A program made the position numbers and the translations under genes. Of a stretch of 64,000 nt of DNA, positions 41,531 through 50,851 are shown piece by piece (the stretch's first letter is position 1; each line of letters opens with the position of its first letter). This stretch comes from Streptomyces antarcticus (GTDB taxonomy: Bacteria > Actinomycetota > Actinomycetes > Streptomycetales > Streptomycetaceae). The DNA lies in the NCBI RefSeq assembly GCF_026627255.1, contig NZ_JAPNLM010000022.1, positions 1-64,000 of the forward strand, read 5' to 3'. The notes beneath the pieces are model-generated. The model was given only the letters and a program-made list of their open reading frames with translations, ran no database searches and was not told the origin of the DNA.

Positions 41531-41939
41531 ACCCGCCGCCGGGCGGCAGGGGCAGGCGCGCCGCCAGCTCCATCAGCACCCGGACCGCCCGGGAGCCGGC
41601 GGCGACCTCCACGCGGCCGCCGGCCCGGACCCACCGGTCCAGTACGAGCAGGAGGGCCGAGTCGCAGAAGGTCACGCGGGCCGCGTCGAGGACGAGGCGG
41701 CGGGCGCCGCGGGCGGCGCCGTCCGCGAGGAGGCGGTGCAGGGGAGCGCAGGTGTAGTGGTCGAACTCCCCGGCCAGGCCGACGGCGAGGACGTCGCCCC
41801 GCAGCGTGGCCCGTATGCGGGGGAGGGGGTCGGGGCCGGCCTCGGCCGCGAGCTCCGCGAAGGACTCGCGGGGAGCGGCGGCGGGCAGGACCGGGGCGTC
41901 CATCGGGGCGTGTATCGGGGCGTCTATCGGAGTGCGCAT
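41520..41939 (-). CDS. STAS-domain protein (anti-sigma factor antagonist type)
   Basis: The 139-residue protein has a STAS fold at about 42-130: DVLAVGLAGEFDHYTCAPLHRLLAD and LVLDAARVTFCDSALLLVLDRWVRAGG. The Asp-Ser of CDSALL corresponds to the phosphorylated Ser of SpoIIAA-like antagonists. The N-terminus is a short Ala/Pro repeat (PIDAPIHAPMDAP). GGGGGAGG lies directly upstream of the ATG. No anti-sigma kinase is adjacent, so its partner is encoded elsewhere. Confidence 0.85.
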   Translation of the reverse strand: MRTPIDAPIHAPMDAPVLPAAAPRESFAELAAEAGPDPLPRIRATLRGDVLAVGLAGEFDHYTCAPLHRLLADGAARGARRLVLDAARVTFCDSALLLVLDRWVRAGGRVEVAAGSRAVRVLMELAARLPLPPGGGFRP

Positions 41940-42061
41940 GCCTCCCCCAACGGACGGCCCCGCGGAGCGGAACGGGCCGGGCCCGCTCTTTCACCCGAGC
42001 GGGCCGCGCCGCTGACCCGTTCCGGCGATCTTCGCCCCGCCCCCGGGAGCCCCGGCGGCCG

Positions 42062-42350
42062 CTACTCGGTGTGCAGCGCCGAGGCGATCGTCATCCGCGC
42101 GGCCGACCGGGCCGGGACCAGGGAGCCGAGGACGGCGATCATCACCCCCGCCAGGAACATGCCGGCCAGCTGCGGCGCGTGCCACACGTCCTTCATGGCC
42201 GCGGCCAGGACACCCGGGTCCGGGTCGCGCGCGAGCCGGGCGCGCGTCCTGCGGCAGGTCGGCGCGTCCGGCGACCGGGGCCGCGCCGAGCGCTGTGAGC
42301 CGGTCGGGCAGCGCGGGATTGGCGGCGAAGCCGGTCGGGAGGTGGTTCAC
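42062..42350 (-). pseudogene. FtsX-like permease C-terminal tail, frameshifted remnant
   Basis: The minus strand from a GTG at 42350 encodes NHLPTGFAANPALPDRLTALG. After one frameshift near GACGCGCGCC (about 42255) it reads VLAAAMKDVWHAPQLAGMFLAGV and MIAVLGSLVPARSAARMTIASALHTE-stop at 42062. The latter is the typical last helix and PAR..AR..A..AL tail of FtsX permeases. Only about 95 of several hundred residues remain, directly after the LysR stop. It is probably the relic of another permease related to the ABC cluster just downstream. Confidence 0.65.
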
Positions 42351-43294
42351 GGCCGGACTCCGTGCTCCGTGGCGGGGGTCGTCTCGGGCACGGTGGCTGT
42401 GGCTGTGGCTGTGGCGGTCAGGGCGTCGGTCAGGGCTCGTGCGTACGGGCGGGAGTGGCGCCCGCGGGGGAGGACGACGCCGATGCGCCGGGCGGGCCGC
42501 GGCGGTTCGACACGGACCGCGACCAGCCCGGGGGAGGGGGCCAGCGAGACGTGCGGGACGAGGGAGACGCCGACGCCCGCCCCGACCAGGGTCTGCGCGA
42601 AGAAGTAGTCGGTGGTGGAGGCGGCCACCCGGAGTTCGAAGCCGGCGAGCTCCGCGTAGCGGCGCAGGAAGGCCTCCGTCTTCAGGCAGCCCAGCACCCA
42701 GCGGTCGGAGGCCAGTTCGGCCGGGCCGAGCGAGGCCCGGTCCGCGAACCGGTGGCCGCTCGGCAGGACCAGCCACAGCGGATCGTCCATCAGCGGGATC
42801 CAGTCGAGCCCGGGACGCCGGTCCGGCCGGACCGGCGGCGGCCCGTCGAGGTGGTAGGCCAGGGCGAGGTCGGCCGCGCCGGAGCGCACCATCGGTACGG
42901 CGGCCTCCGGTTCGCTCTCCAGGAGCGTCAGCTCCACCTCCGGGTACGCGGCCACGAACCGGTCCAGCGCGCCGGGCAGCAGGTGCCGCCCCCCGCTGGT
43001 GAACGTCGCGACGGTCAGCCTCGGCCGGGGCGCCGTGAGCCGGTCGATGGCGTGGCGGACCTGGTCCAGTTCGGCGGATATCGTCTCCGCCGCCTCGACC
43101 AGCAGGCGGCCGGGCTCGGTGAGCGTGACCCCGCGGCTGCTGCGCACGGCCACCGGGTGGCCGAGGGAGCGCTCCAGCGCGGCGATGTGCTGGGAGACGG
43201 CCGACGGGGTGAGGAGCAGGGCGGCGGCCGCCCGGTTGAAACTGCCGTGCTCGGCCACGGCGCGCAGGATGCGCAGCCGCTGCACGTCGATCAT
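42347..43294 (-). CDS. LysR-family transcriptional regulator
   Basis: This 315-residue regulator has the LysR winged helix at 1-60 (LRILRAVAEHGSFNRAAAALLLTPSAVSQHIAALERSLG) and a periplasmic-binding-like sensor domain (residues 90-290). The C-terminus contains a Thr-Ala repeat from a GTGGCT hexamer microsatellite (about 42394-42417). It is divergent from the epimerase at 43366 with a 71-bp gap and probably regulates it, as LysR proteins usually control the divergent neighbour. Confidence 0.92.
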   Translation of the reverse strand: MIDVQRLRILRAVAEHGSFNRAAAALLLTPSAVSQHIAALERSLGHPVAVRSSRGVTLTEPGRLLVEAAETISAELDQVRHAIDRLTAPRPRLTVATFTSGGRHLLPGALDRFVAAYPEVELTLLESEPEAAVPMVRSGAADLALAYHLDGPPPVRPDRRPGLDWIPLMDDPLWLVLPSGHRFADRASLGPAELASDRWVLGCLKTEAFLRRYAELAGFELRVAASTTDYFFAQTLVGAGVGVSLVPHVSLAPSPGLVAVRVEPPRPARRIGVVLPRGRHSRPYARALTDALTATATATATVPETTPATEHGVRP

Positions 43295-43365
43295 CAGTTT
43301 TCCTTACGCCGCGTTCAGCCGGTCACCGGTTCCGCTGGGGACGATACAGCGGCAGTGTCGTGGGC

Positions 43366-44310
43366 ATGCGCAACATTCTCGTCGTCGGCGGAAGCCGGTA
43401 CTTCGGAAAGACCCTGGTCACGCTGTTGCGGGAGGCGGGGAACACGGTCACGGTGCTCAACAGGGGGTCGGCCGCCCCGCCCTTCGGCGTCGGCCGGCTC
43501 GTCGCCGACCGCGACGACGAGGGGGCGCTGCGGGCGGCGCTGGGGGCGCGGACGTTCGACGTCGTCGTCGACCAGGTCTGCTACACGCCGCTCCAGGCCG
43601 CCGTCGCCCGGCGGGTGTTCGCCGGGCGGACCGGGCGATACGTCATGACCTCGACGATGGAGGTGTACGACCCCGCCACCCTGTCCGGACCGGCGGACCC
43701 CGGGCGGCGGGTCCCGGTGACCGAGGAGGACGCCGACCCGGGGCGGGCGCCGTCCCCGGCCGCGCACCCGTGGTGGGACCCGTGGGAGGTGGAGCGCCGG
43801 ATCGGGCCCGTGCGCGCGTACGCCGAGGGGAAGCGGCAGGCCGAGGCGGTCTTCCTGCGCGAGCCCGCCTTCCCGTCCGTCCCGGTGCGGGTCGCGCACG
43901 TCCTCGGCGGCGGCCCGGCGGACTTCACCGGGCGGCTGGCGCACTACGTCGGGCGGATCGGCTCCGGCAGCCCGGTGTCGGTCCACGAGGCCCCGTACGC
44001 CACCTCGTTCATCCACCATCTGGAGATCGCGGAGTTCCTGCGCTGGGCGGCGGAGGGGGAGTTCACCGGGCCGGTCAACGCCGCCTCGCACGGCGCGCTG
44101 GACGTGACCGCGCTCTGCGAGGCGGTCGCGGAGCGCCTGGGGCGGCCACCGCGGTACCGGGTCGTCGCGGCCGGCGCCGAAGCCTCCCCGTTCTCCTTCG
44201 ACCGGGCGTACGCCATGGACAACGGCCGGGCCGCCGCCCTCGGCTTCCGCTTCGGCCGGACCTCCGACTGGCTGCCGGCCGCGATCACCGAAGCGGCCCG
44301 CGCCGCCTGA
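43366..44310 (+). CDS. NAD-dependent epimerase/dehydratase (extended SDR)
   Basis: The 314-residue protein begins MRNILVVGGSRYFGKTLVTLL, with the Rossmann GGSRYFG motif, and continues with VVDQVCYTPLQ and a MTSTMEVYDP strand where SDR enzymes have the catalytic Ser/Tyr region. The canonical YxxxK appears as Tyr-Ala-Glu-Gly-Lys in RAYAEGKRQAEAVF. That suggests an active dehydrogenase or epimerase on a nucleotide sugar or similar. ATG at 43366 is chosen; a GTG 6 nt earlier is possible. No strong ribosome site is visible, so the transcript may be nearly leaderless. Confidence 0.9.
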   Translation: MRNILVVGGSRYFGKTLVTLLREAGNTVTVLNRGSAAPPFGVGRLVADRDDEGALRAALGARTFDVVVDQVCYTPLQAAVARRVFAGRTGRYVMTSTMEVYDPATLSGPADPGRRVPVTEEDADPGRAPSPAAHPWWDPWEVERRIGPVRAYAEGKRQAEAVFLREPAFPSVPVRVAHVLGGGPADFTGRLAHYVGRIGSGSPVSVHEAPYATSFIHHLEIAEFLRWAAEGEFTGPVNAASHGALDVTALCEAVAERLGRPPRYRVVAAGAEASPFSFDRAYAMDNGRAAALGFRFGRTSDWLPAAITEAARAA

Positions 44311-44349
44311 CCGGCCCCTTCCGGGGCCGAGTGCGGCGGCCCGAGGGTT

Positions 44350-45096
44350 TCAGCGGTCGCCTGCCCGGCGTTCCAAGGGGGTTGCTACCGCAGAGTTGCT
44401 CACACTGAAGGTCACACTGCCCGCCCGGTAGCGGTCGTCGGACCACTCGATGGGGCGGGCGGCAGCCGTCGCCGAGACGTGCCGTTGGCGCAAAAGCGGG
44501 CTGCCCCGCCGGATCCCCAGGAGACGGGCGTCCTCGCTGCCCGCCGCGAGCGCGTCGATGAGGTGCTCGCCGTAGTGGGCCACCACCCCCGAGCCCTCGG
44601 CCAGGGCGTCCATGACGGAGCGGCAGTCCGCCGGCATCGCCTCGACCGCCGCCGCGACCCAGTCGGCGTACGCCGTCCGCTCCACCATGACCGGCTCCCC
44701 GTCCAGCAGGCGCAGCCGCAGCACGGCCAGGATCCCGGTGCCCGGCGCCAGGTGCAGCCGGTCCGCCTCCTCGGCCGTGGCGGGCCGCCGGACCCGGGAC
44801 AGGAACCGGCTCCCGGCCTCGTGCCCCACCCCCTCGGCCCACTGGGCGAAGCTGTTCAACTCGCCGAAACTGTGCCGGCGTTCGTGCCGCAGGACGATCC
44901 GGCGCGCCCCCTGCCGGGAACCGATCAGGCCCTCCGAGGCGAGCGTCGCGACCGCTTGGCGGACCGTGCCGCGCGAGGCGGACCAGCGGGCCGCCAGATC
45001 GCTCTCGGAGGGCAGCTGCCCGCCCACCGGGAGTTCGCCGGAGGCGATCGACCCGCGCAGCGCGGCGGCGATCTCCAGGTACCGGACCGTGCCCAT
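44350..45096 (-). CDS. GntR-family regulator with UTRA sensor domain
   Basis: This 248-residue regulator has the GntR winged helix (YLEIAAALRGSIASGELPVGGQLPSESDLAARWSASRGTVRQAVATLASEGLIGSRQGAR) and a UTRA effector domain (GILAVLRLRLLDGEPVMVERTAYADWV...). ATG at 45096 has GAGGGAG 8 nt upstream. It is divergent from the five-gene importer operon at 45371 and likely represses it by binding the dyad at 45318. A paralogous, truncated GntR gene lies at 50342. Confidence 0.92.
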   Translation of the reverse strand: MGTVRYLEIAAALRGSIASGELPVGGQLPSESDLAARWSASRGTVRQAVATLASEGLIGSRQGARRIVLRHERRHSFGELNSFAQWAEGVGHEAGSRFLSRVRRPATAEEADRLHLAPGTGILAVLRLRLLDGEPVMVERTAYADWVAAAVEAMPADCRSVMDALAEGSGVVAHYGEHLIDALAAGSEDARLLGIRRGSPLLRQRHVSATAAARPIEWSDDRYRAGSVTFSVSNSAVATPLERRAGDR

Positions 45097-45317
45097 GCCG
45101 TTCGCTCCCTCGTCGCGGATGTGCGCCGGCGGGGTGTGCCCGCCGGCGGTGTGCCGGGTGCCGGGATCCCGCACCACGGCACCCCGACCCCTCCATGATC
45201 ACTCCAGCAGCTCCGGGCACGTCTTCTTCCGGCCATTCTCGTCTCTTCCCCGAGTCGTGCTCCCGGCGACGGCCGCCGTTCACCGTCCGTACAGCGGGCC
45301 CGGGCGAACTGGAGCCA

Positions 45318-45333
45318 ACTTGTTCAGACAAGT
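45318..45333. promoter_or_regulatory. GntR-type operator upstream of the importer operon
   Basis: ACTTGT (45318-45323) and ACAAGT (45328-45333) form a perfect dyad with a 4-nt centre, 38 bp before the GTG start. HutC/PhnF-type GntR regulators bind sites of this size and symmetry. Confidence 0.6.
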
Positions 45334-45370
45334 GAACGACCCCCTTTTGGATCCGTCTCCGGGAGAGACC

Positions 45371-46537
45371 GTGCTCAGTTCCTCCGCCCGTCGCGGTGCG
45401 GCCGTACTGCTCAGTGCCGCCGTCCTCACCACGCTCAGCGCGTGCGGCGCCGCCCCCGACCCGCAGCCCGCGGGTGCCACCGGCGACGCGAAGAACGCGA
45501 AGCAGCCGGGCGCCGCCACCTCCGCGGCCGACTTCGGCTCCGTGGAGGCCCTCACCGCCGCCGCCCAGAAGGAGGGCCAGCTCAACGTGATCGCGCTGCC
45601 CCCGGACTGGGCGAACTACGGCGAGATCATCAAGGCCTTCGAGGCCAAGTACAAGATCAAGGTCAACAGCGAGAACCCGGACGCGTCCAGCTCCGACGAG
45701 ATCGCCGCCGTCAAGTCCCGCAAGGGCCAGAAGCGCGCCCCCGACGTACTGGACCTCGGCATCGCCTTCGCCCGCAGCGGCGCCGCCGAGAACCTCTTCG
45801 CCCCGTACAAGGTCGCCGCCTGGGACAAGATCCCCGCAGGCCAGAAGGACGCCGACGGCCGCTGGTACAACGACTACGGCGGCTACGTCTCCATCGGCTG
45901 CGACGCCGCCCGCGTCCCCACCTGCCCGCAGACCTTCGCGGACCTGCTCAAGCCCGAGTACAAGGGCAAGGTCGCCCTCAACGGCAACCCCACCAAGTCC
46001 GGCTCCGCCTTCGGCGGCGTCTACGCGGCCGCCCTCGCCAACAAGGGCTCCTTCGCCGACATCCAGCCCGGCATCGACTTCTTCGGGCAGCTGAAGAAGA
46101 GCGGGAACTTCATCCCCGTCGAGTCCACCCCGGCCACCGTCGAGAAGGGCGAGACGCCCATCTCCATCGACTGGGACTACCTGAACGCCGGCTACGCCCA
46201 GCAGTTCAAGGGCAAGGGCGTCGACTGGAAGGTCGCCGTCCCCTCCGACGGCGTCTTCGCCCAGTTCTACTCGCAGGCCATCAACAAGGAGGCCCCCAAC
46301 CCGGCGGCCGCCCGCCTGTGGATGGAGTTCCTCTACAGCGCCGAGGGCCAGAACCTGTGGCTGAAGGGCTACGCCCGCCCGGTGCTGCTGCCCGCCATGA
46401 CCCAGGACGGCACCGCCGACAAGGACGCCGTCGCCAAGCTCCCCCAGGTCCAGGGCACCCCGGCGTTCCCGGCGTCCGAGGAGCTCGACAAGGCCAAGGC
46501 CGCCCTCGCCGAGAAGTGGGACAAGGCCCTCTCCTGA
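45371..46537 (+). CDS. ABC importer solute-binding lipoprotein (PotD / 2-aminoethylphosphonate-like)
   Basis: The 388-residue product starts at GTG 45371 with GGGAG upstream. It has a lipoprotein signal (SAAVLTTLSACG, lipobox Leu-Ser-Ala-Cys) followed by a family-1/8 type binding fold (GQLNVIALPPDWANYGEIIKAFEAKYKIKV, RAPDVLDLGIAFARSGAAE, GKVALNGNPTKSGSAFGGVYAA). This class covers polyamine, iron, thiamine and 2-aminoethylphosphonate binders. The coupled PotB/PotC-like permeases, HAD phosphatase and UTRA regulator favour a phosphonate or phosphoester, but the ligand cannot be proven. Its stop overlaps the next start (TGATG). Confidence 0.9.
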   Translation: MLSSSARRGAAVLLSAAVLTTLSACGAAPDPQPAGATGDAKNAKQPGAATSAADFGSVEALTAAAQKEGQLNVIALPPDWANYGEIIKAFEAKYKIKVNSENPDASSSDEIAAVKSRKGQKRAPDVLDLGIAFARSGAAENLFAPYKVAAWDKIPAGQKDADGRWYNDYGGYVSIGCDAARVPTCPQTFADLLKPEYKGKVALNGNPTKSGSAFGGVYAAALANKGSFADIQPGIDFFGQLKKSGNFIPVESTPATVEKGETPISIDWDYLNAGYAQQFKGKGVDWKVAVPSDGVFAQFYSQAINKEAPNPAAARLWMEFLYSAEGQNLWLKGYARPVLLPAMTQDGTADKDAVAKLPQVQGTPAFPASEELDKAKAALAEKWDKALS

Positions 46538-47442
46538 TGTCCGCCACCTCCACCGCCCCCCACCCGCCGGGGACCGCCGGCGGCGCCAGCCGCCGCCGGC
46601 GGCGCGGCCCGCGCACCTGGCTCGCCGCCCTCCCCCTCCTCGCCTTCACCGGCCTGTGCTTCGGGATCCCGCTCGGCGCCATTGCCTTCGGCGCCGTCAC
46701 CCGCACCGACCCGGCGACCGGCGCCACCGCGCTGACCGGCGAGCACCTCGCCCGCTCCCTCCAGGGCCCGTACCTGGGCTCGCTCGTCGGCAGCGTCCAG
46801 CTCTCCGCCCTCACCGCGCTGATCGGCGGAGTCCTCGGCGTCATCATCGCCCAGGCCGTCGTCACCTCCGGCTCGGCCGGACTGCGCGGCGCGGCCCTCA
46901 CCGCCTCCGGCGTCCTGGCCAACTTCGGCGGCGTCCCCCTGGCCTTCGCGTTCATCGCCACCGCCGGGATCTCCGGAGTCGTCACCCAACTCGCCGACCT
47001 CGGCAGCCTCGGCTGGAACCTGTACTCCTTCACCGGACTCACCGTGGTCTACCTGTACTTCCTCACCCCCCTGATGGTGCTGGTGATCGCCCCCGCCCTG
47101 GACGGACTGCGTCCCCAGTGGCGCGAAGCCGCGCAGAGCAGCGGGGCCACCACCGGACAGTTCTGGCGCCACGTCGGCCTGCCGGTGCTCGCGCCCTCGC
47201 TGCTCGGCGGGTTCGTGCTGCTCTTCGGCACCGCCTTCGCGGCGCACGCCACGGCGGCCGCCCTCGTCGGCGGATCCGTACCCCTGGTCACCCTGAAGAT
47301 CGCGGACGCGCTCTCCGGCAACGTGCTCACCGGCCAGGAGAACGTCGCGCTCGCCCTCGGCCTCGACATGATCCTGATCGCCGGCCTGGTCATGGCCGTC
47401 TACCTGCCCCTCCAGCGACGGAGCGCCCGATGGCTGCGATGA
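46537..47442 (+). CDS. ABC importer permease 1
   Basis: The 301-residue permease has six helices and the inner-membrane EAA loop EAAQSSGATTGQFWRHVGLPVLAPS. It belongs to the PotB/CysT-type importer permeases. It overlaps both neighbours (TGATG at the 5' end; 13 nt at the 3' end), confirming one operon. It forms the membrane channel with the next gene. Confidence 0.92.
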   Translation: MSATSTAPHPPGTAGGASRRRRRGPRTWLAALPLLAFTGLCFGIPLGAIAFGAVTRTDPATGATALTGEHLARSLQGPYLGSLVGSVQLSALTALIGGVLGVIIAQAVVTSGSAGLRGAALTASGVLANFGGVPLAFAFIATAGISGVVTQLADLGSLGWNLYSFTGLTVVYLYFLTPLMVLVIAPALDGLRPQWREAAQSSGATTGQFWRHVGLPVLAPSLLGGFVLLFGTAFAAHATAAALVGGSVPLVTLKIADALSGNVLTGQENVALALGLDMILIAGLVMAVYLPLQRRSARWLR

Positions 47443-48362
47443 CCCCGACCGCCGCCCGCACCACCCCGGAGGCCGCCGCCGGGGCTCCGGTCCCGGCCCC
47501 GCGCCCCGGCGCCTTCCGGGCCCGGCGCCGGCCCCGCGTCTGGCGCGGCGCCGTACTCGCCCTCGCGGGCGCCTACTTCCTCGTGCCGCTCCTCGCCTCG
47601 TTCGTCTTCACCGTGCACGTGCCCGGGCAGGGCATCTCCTTCGAGGCCTACACGGGACTGCTCGCCGCCGACGGCTTCACCGAGAGCCTGCTGCTCTCCC
47701 TGGGCCTCGCCGCCGCCACCATCGCCCTGTCCCTGGTGCTCGCGGTGCCCGCGCTGGTGGCCGTACGGATCGGCTCCCCGCGGCTGCGGCCCGTCGTCGA
47801 GGTGATGTGCATGCTGCCGCTGGTGGTACCGCCGATCGCCCTGGTCACCGGGATCACCACCGTGCTGCGCTGGGGCCCCGAGCACCTGTCGCGGACCCCG
47901 CTCTACCAGACCTTCCTGGCCGTGCAGAACGAGAGCTTCCCGGTCGTCCTGGTCCTCGCCTACACCGTGCTGGCCCTGCCGTTCGTCTATCGCTCGCTCG
48001 ACGCCGGCCTGCGCGCCGTCGACGTGCCGACCCTGGTCGAGGCCGCCCGCAGCTGCGGCGCGAGCTGGCCGTACGTCGTTCTGCGCGTCCTGCTGCCCAA
48101 CCTGCGGGCCTCGCTCGCCGGAGCCGCGTTCCTCACGCTCGCCCTGGTCCTCGGCGAGTTCACCATCGCCTCCCTCCTCGGCTTCCAGCCCTTCGCCGTC
48201 TGGATCGTGTCGATCTCCGGGGCCCAGGCCCGCATGTCGGTCGCCGTCTCCGTCCTCAGCCTCCTCATCACCTGGCTGCTGCTGCTCGCCCTGTCCCGGG
48301 CCGGGACCGTCCCGTCCACGGCCGCGGCGGCGCCCGCCACCACCTCCCGCAAGGAATCCTGA
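47430..48362 (+). CDS. ABC importer permease 2
   Basis: The 310-residue permease has six helices and the EAA loop EAARSCGASWPYVVLRVLLPNLRAS, PotC-like. ATG at 47430 is preferred because GGAG lies 6 nt upstream; an ATG at 47439 would overlap the previous stop as ATGA. It pairs with the permease at 46537. Confidence 0.9.
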   Translation: MAAMTPTAARTTPEAAAGAPVPAPRPGAFRARRRPRVWRGAVLALAGAYFLVPLLASFVFTVHVPGQGISFEAYTGLLAADGFTESLLLSLGLAAATIALSLVLAVPALVAVRIGSPRLRPVVEVMCMLPLVVPPIALVTGITTVLRWGPEHLSRTPLYQTFLAVQNESFPVVLVLAYTVLALPFVYRSLDAGLRAVDVPTLVEAARSCGASWPYVVLRVLLPNLRASLAGAAFLTLALVLGEFTIASLLGFQPFAVWIVSISGAQARMSVAVSVLSLLITWLLLLALSRAGTVPSTAAAAPATTSRKES

Positions 48363-48366
48363 GCCC

Positions 48367-49470
48367 ATGTCCACCACGCCCACCACCGCCCCCACGGCCG
48401 CGAAGCCCGCCGACTCCGCCGCGCCCGCGGGCGCGCGCGTCGAGTTCCGCGCCCTGCGCCGGGCGTTCGGCTCCACCGTCGCGCTGGACGGCCTCGACCT
48501 GACCGTCGAGCCCGGCGAACTCCTCGCCCTGCTGGGCCCGTCGGGCTGCGGGAAGACCACCGCCCTGCGCGTGGTCGCCGGCTTCGAGCAGCCGGACTCC
48601 GGCGAAGTCCTGGTCGACGGGCAGGACATCACCCGCGTCCCCGCCAACCGCCGTGACGCCGGGATGGTCTTCCAGTCGTACAGCCTCTTCCCGAACCTCA
48701 GCGCCCGCGACAACGTCGCCTTCGGCCTGCGCGTCCGCAAGGTCGGCGCGGCACAGCGCCGCGAGCGCGCCGCCGAACTCCTCGACCTGGTGGGCCTGCC
48801 GGACCACGGCGACCGCTACCCGCACCAGATGTCCGGCGGCCAGCAGCAGCGCGTCGCGCTCGCCCGCGCCCTGGCCCTGCGCCCACGCGTGCTCCTCCTC
48901 GACGAACCGCTCTCCGCGCTGGACGCGAAGGTACGGGCCAACCTGCGCGAGGAGATCCGCAGGCTCCAGCTGTCCCTGGGCATCACCACCGTGTTCGTCA
49001 CCCACGACCAGGAGGAGGCCCTGTCGATGGCCGACCGGGTCGCGGTCCTCAACGCCGGGAAGCTGGAGCAGTGCGCGGCCCCGGCCGAGCTGTACGAGCG
49101 CCCCTCGACGCCGTTCGTGGCCGAGTTCGTCGGCACCATGAACCGGCTGCCCGGACGGCTCGCGGGCTCCGGCCTCGTGGAGGTGGCGGGCGTACGGCTG
49201 CCCGTGGACGGCCCCGTGCCGGCCACCGCGGACGTGGAGGTCCTCGTACGCCCCGAGAACGTGACGGCGAGCGCCGACCCCGACGGCGACGCCACCGTCG
49301 TCTCCGCCTCCTTCTTCGGCTCCGTCACCCGGCTCCACCTCGAACTGCCCGGCGGCGTAAGGGTCAAGGCGGACCTGCCCTCGCGGGACGCGGGAGACCT
49401 GGCGACCGGCACCCGCGCCGCCATGGGCCTGGCCCAGCGGCCCGTGCTCGTCGTGGCGGGGCCCGCGTGA
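48367..49470 (+). CDS. ABC importer ATPase (PotA-like)
   Basis: This 367-residue ATPase has Walker A GPSGCGKTT, Q-loop VFQSYSLFPNL, signature MSGGQQQRVALARALA, Walker B VLLLDEPLSALD and VTHDQEEALSMADR. It ends in a TOBE-type regulatory domain (about 265-360, VLVRPENVT...). It energises the two permeases. The first 25 residues are a Thr/Ala/Pro-rich extension. Confidence 0.95.
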   Translation: MSTTPTTAPTAAKPADSAAPAGARVEFRALRRAFGSTVALDGLDLTVEPGELLALLGPSGCGKTTALRVVAGFEQPDSGEVLVDGQDITRVPANRRDAGMVFQSYSLFPNLSARDNVAFGLRVRKVGAAQRRERAAELLDLVGLPDHGDRYPHQMSGGQQQRVALARALALRPRVLLLDEPLSALDAKVRANLREEIRRLQLSLGITTVFVTHDQEEALSMADRVAVLNAGKLEQCAAPAELYERPSTPFVAEFVGTMNRLPGRLAGSGLVEVAGVRLPVDGPVPATADVEVLVRPENVTASADPDGDATVVSASFFGSVTRLHLELPGGVRVKADLPSRDAGDLATGTRAAMGLAQRPVLVVAGPA

Positions 49471-50132
49471 GCACCCTCGGAGCGGTCCTGTTCGACATGG
49501 ACGGCACGCTCGTCGACACCGAGGTGCTGTGGTGGCGGACCACCGAGGAGACCGCCCGGACCCTCGGGTACGCGCTGACCGGCGCGGACGCGCCGGAGGT
49601 CGTCGGCCGGGCGGTGCCGGACACCGCCGCCCACCTCGTACGGGCCGCGGGTGCGGGCGACACGGCGGAGGTCGCCGCCGCACTCACCGAGGACTTCTTC
49701 CGCCGGGTCGACGCCGGGGCGCCCGAACGCCCTGGAGCCCGGCGGCTGCTGGCCCGGCTGGAGGCCGAGGGCGTGCCGTTCGCACTGGTCAGCGCCTCGC
49801 CGCGGGTGGTCGTGGACTCGGTGGTGGGCGGCTCCCTGGCCGACGTCCCCTTCGCGTTCACCCTGTCCGCCGACGACACCGAACGCACCAAGCCGCACCC
49901 GGACCCCTACCGGGCCGCCGCCGCCCGGCTGGGCCTGGCGCCCGGGCGGTGCGTGGCGGTGGAGGACTCGCCGGACGGCGCCGCCTCCGCTGAGGCCGCC
50001 GGGTGCGGGGTCCTGGTGGTGCCGTCGCTCCTGGCGGTCCCGGCGTCGGCGGCGCGCACCTTCGCCACCTCGCTGGAGGACGTCACCCCGGAACTGCTCC
50101 GCCGGTGCCTGGGGGCGTCGGCCCGGGCGTGA
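49467..50132 (+). CDS. HAD-superfamily phosphatase
   Basis: The 221-residue protein starts at GTG 49467, overlapping the ATPase stop (GTGA). HAD motifs are intact: I DMDGTLVDTE, II SAS, III TKPHPDPY and IV VEDSPDGA. It resembles beta-phosphoglucomutase and phosphonatase-like HAD enzymes; the Schiff-base Lys of true phosphonoacetaldehyde hydrolase is not evident. As the last gene of the importer operon it probably dephosphorylates the imported compound or its product. A strong terminator follows. Confidence 0.92.
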   Translation: MSTLGAVLFDMDGTLVDTEVLWWRTTEETARTLGYALTGADAPEVVGRAVPDTAAHLVRAAGAGDTAEVAAALTEDFFRRVDAGAPERPGARRLLARLEAEGVPFALVSASPRVVVDSVVGGSLADVPFAFTLSADDTERTKPHPDPYRAAAARLGLAPGRCVAVEDSPDGAASAEAAGCGVLVVPSLLAVPASAARTFATSLEDVTPELLRRCLGASARA

Positions 50133-50277
50133 GCCGCCGGACGGGGCGGGGTCCGGGCGCGCCCGGTACGGTGCAGCGGTCTCCGGTACGCCGGCCGGCC
50201 CGGTGTGGTGCGGCCGGCCCCGGTGCGTTTCGCCCCAGCCGCCCGGCAGCGGGCGGCGGCGGTGACGCGTCCTGCCA

Positions 50278-50305
50278 CCGGGGGCCGCCGCCCGGCGGCC
50301 CCCGG
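50278..50305 (+). terminator. terminator of the importer operon
   Basis: Perfect 13-bp arms (50278-50290 and 50293-50305, CCGGGGGCCGCCG and its complement) with a 2-nt loop, followed by TCCTGTTCG. Confidence 0.75.
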
Positions 50306-50341
50306 TCCTGTTCGCCCCGAAGGCCGTGGCAGGCTGGGCGC

Positions 50342-50848
50342 GTGAACCAGGCACCGCCACCGCAACCGGCCCCGACGCCGCCCGGAACCCGCCGGACCCC
50401 GCTCTACCTAGGGCTCGCCGCGGACCTGCGGGCCGCCATCGCGGCGGGGGAGTACGGGTCCGGCGCCCGACTGCCCGCCGAGGACGAACTCGCCCGCCGC
50501 CACGGCGTGTCCAGGGGAACGGTCCGCCAGGCGCTGGGCGCGCTGCGCTCCGACGGCCTGATCACCTCGCGCCGGGGCACCCGCCGGGTGGTCCTGGCCG
50601 GCCCCGGGGCACAGGACGGCGTCGCCGAGCTGCGGAGCTTCACGCGCTGGGCGCGCTCGCTCGGCGAGCGGCCGGGCGGCCGTACCGTCTCCGTCGACCG
50701 GGGCGCGGCCGACGCCGAGGAGGCGGAACGGCTGCGGATCGCGCCCGGGGCCGAGGTCTACCGCGTCCTGAGGCTGCGTACGCTCTCCGGTGCCCCCGTG
50801 ATGGTGGAACGTACGGCGTACACGGGGGCGGTCGGCGCGCTCGTCGCA
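50342..50848 (+). pseudogene. GntR/UTRA regulator, 3'-truncated
   Basis: The GTG at 50342 opens a GntR paralogue of the regulator at 44350 (YLGLAADLRAAIAAGEYGSGARLPAEDELARRHGVSRGTVRQALGALRSDGLITSRRGTR, then VLRLRTLSGAPVMVERTAYTGAVGALVA). The UTRA domain stops at about 50848, and beyond it the sequence is the antisense of a dioxygenase gene. About 70-80 C-terminal residues are missing. The frame runs on as nonsense to 51334. DNA binding might persist, but effector sensing should not. Confidence 0.85.
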
Positions 50849-50851
50849 CGG

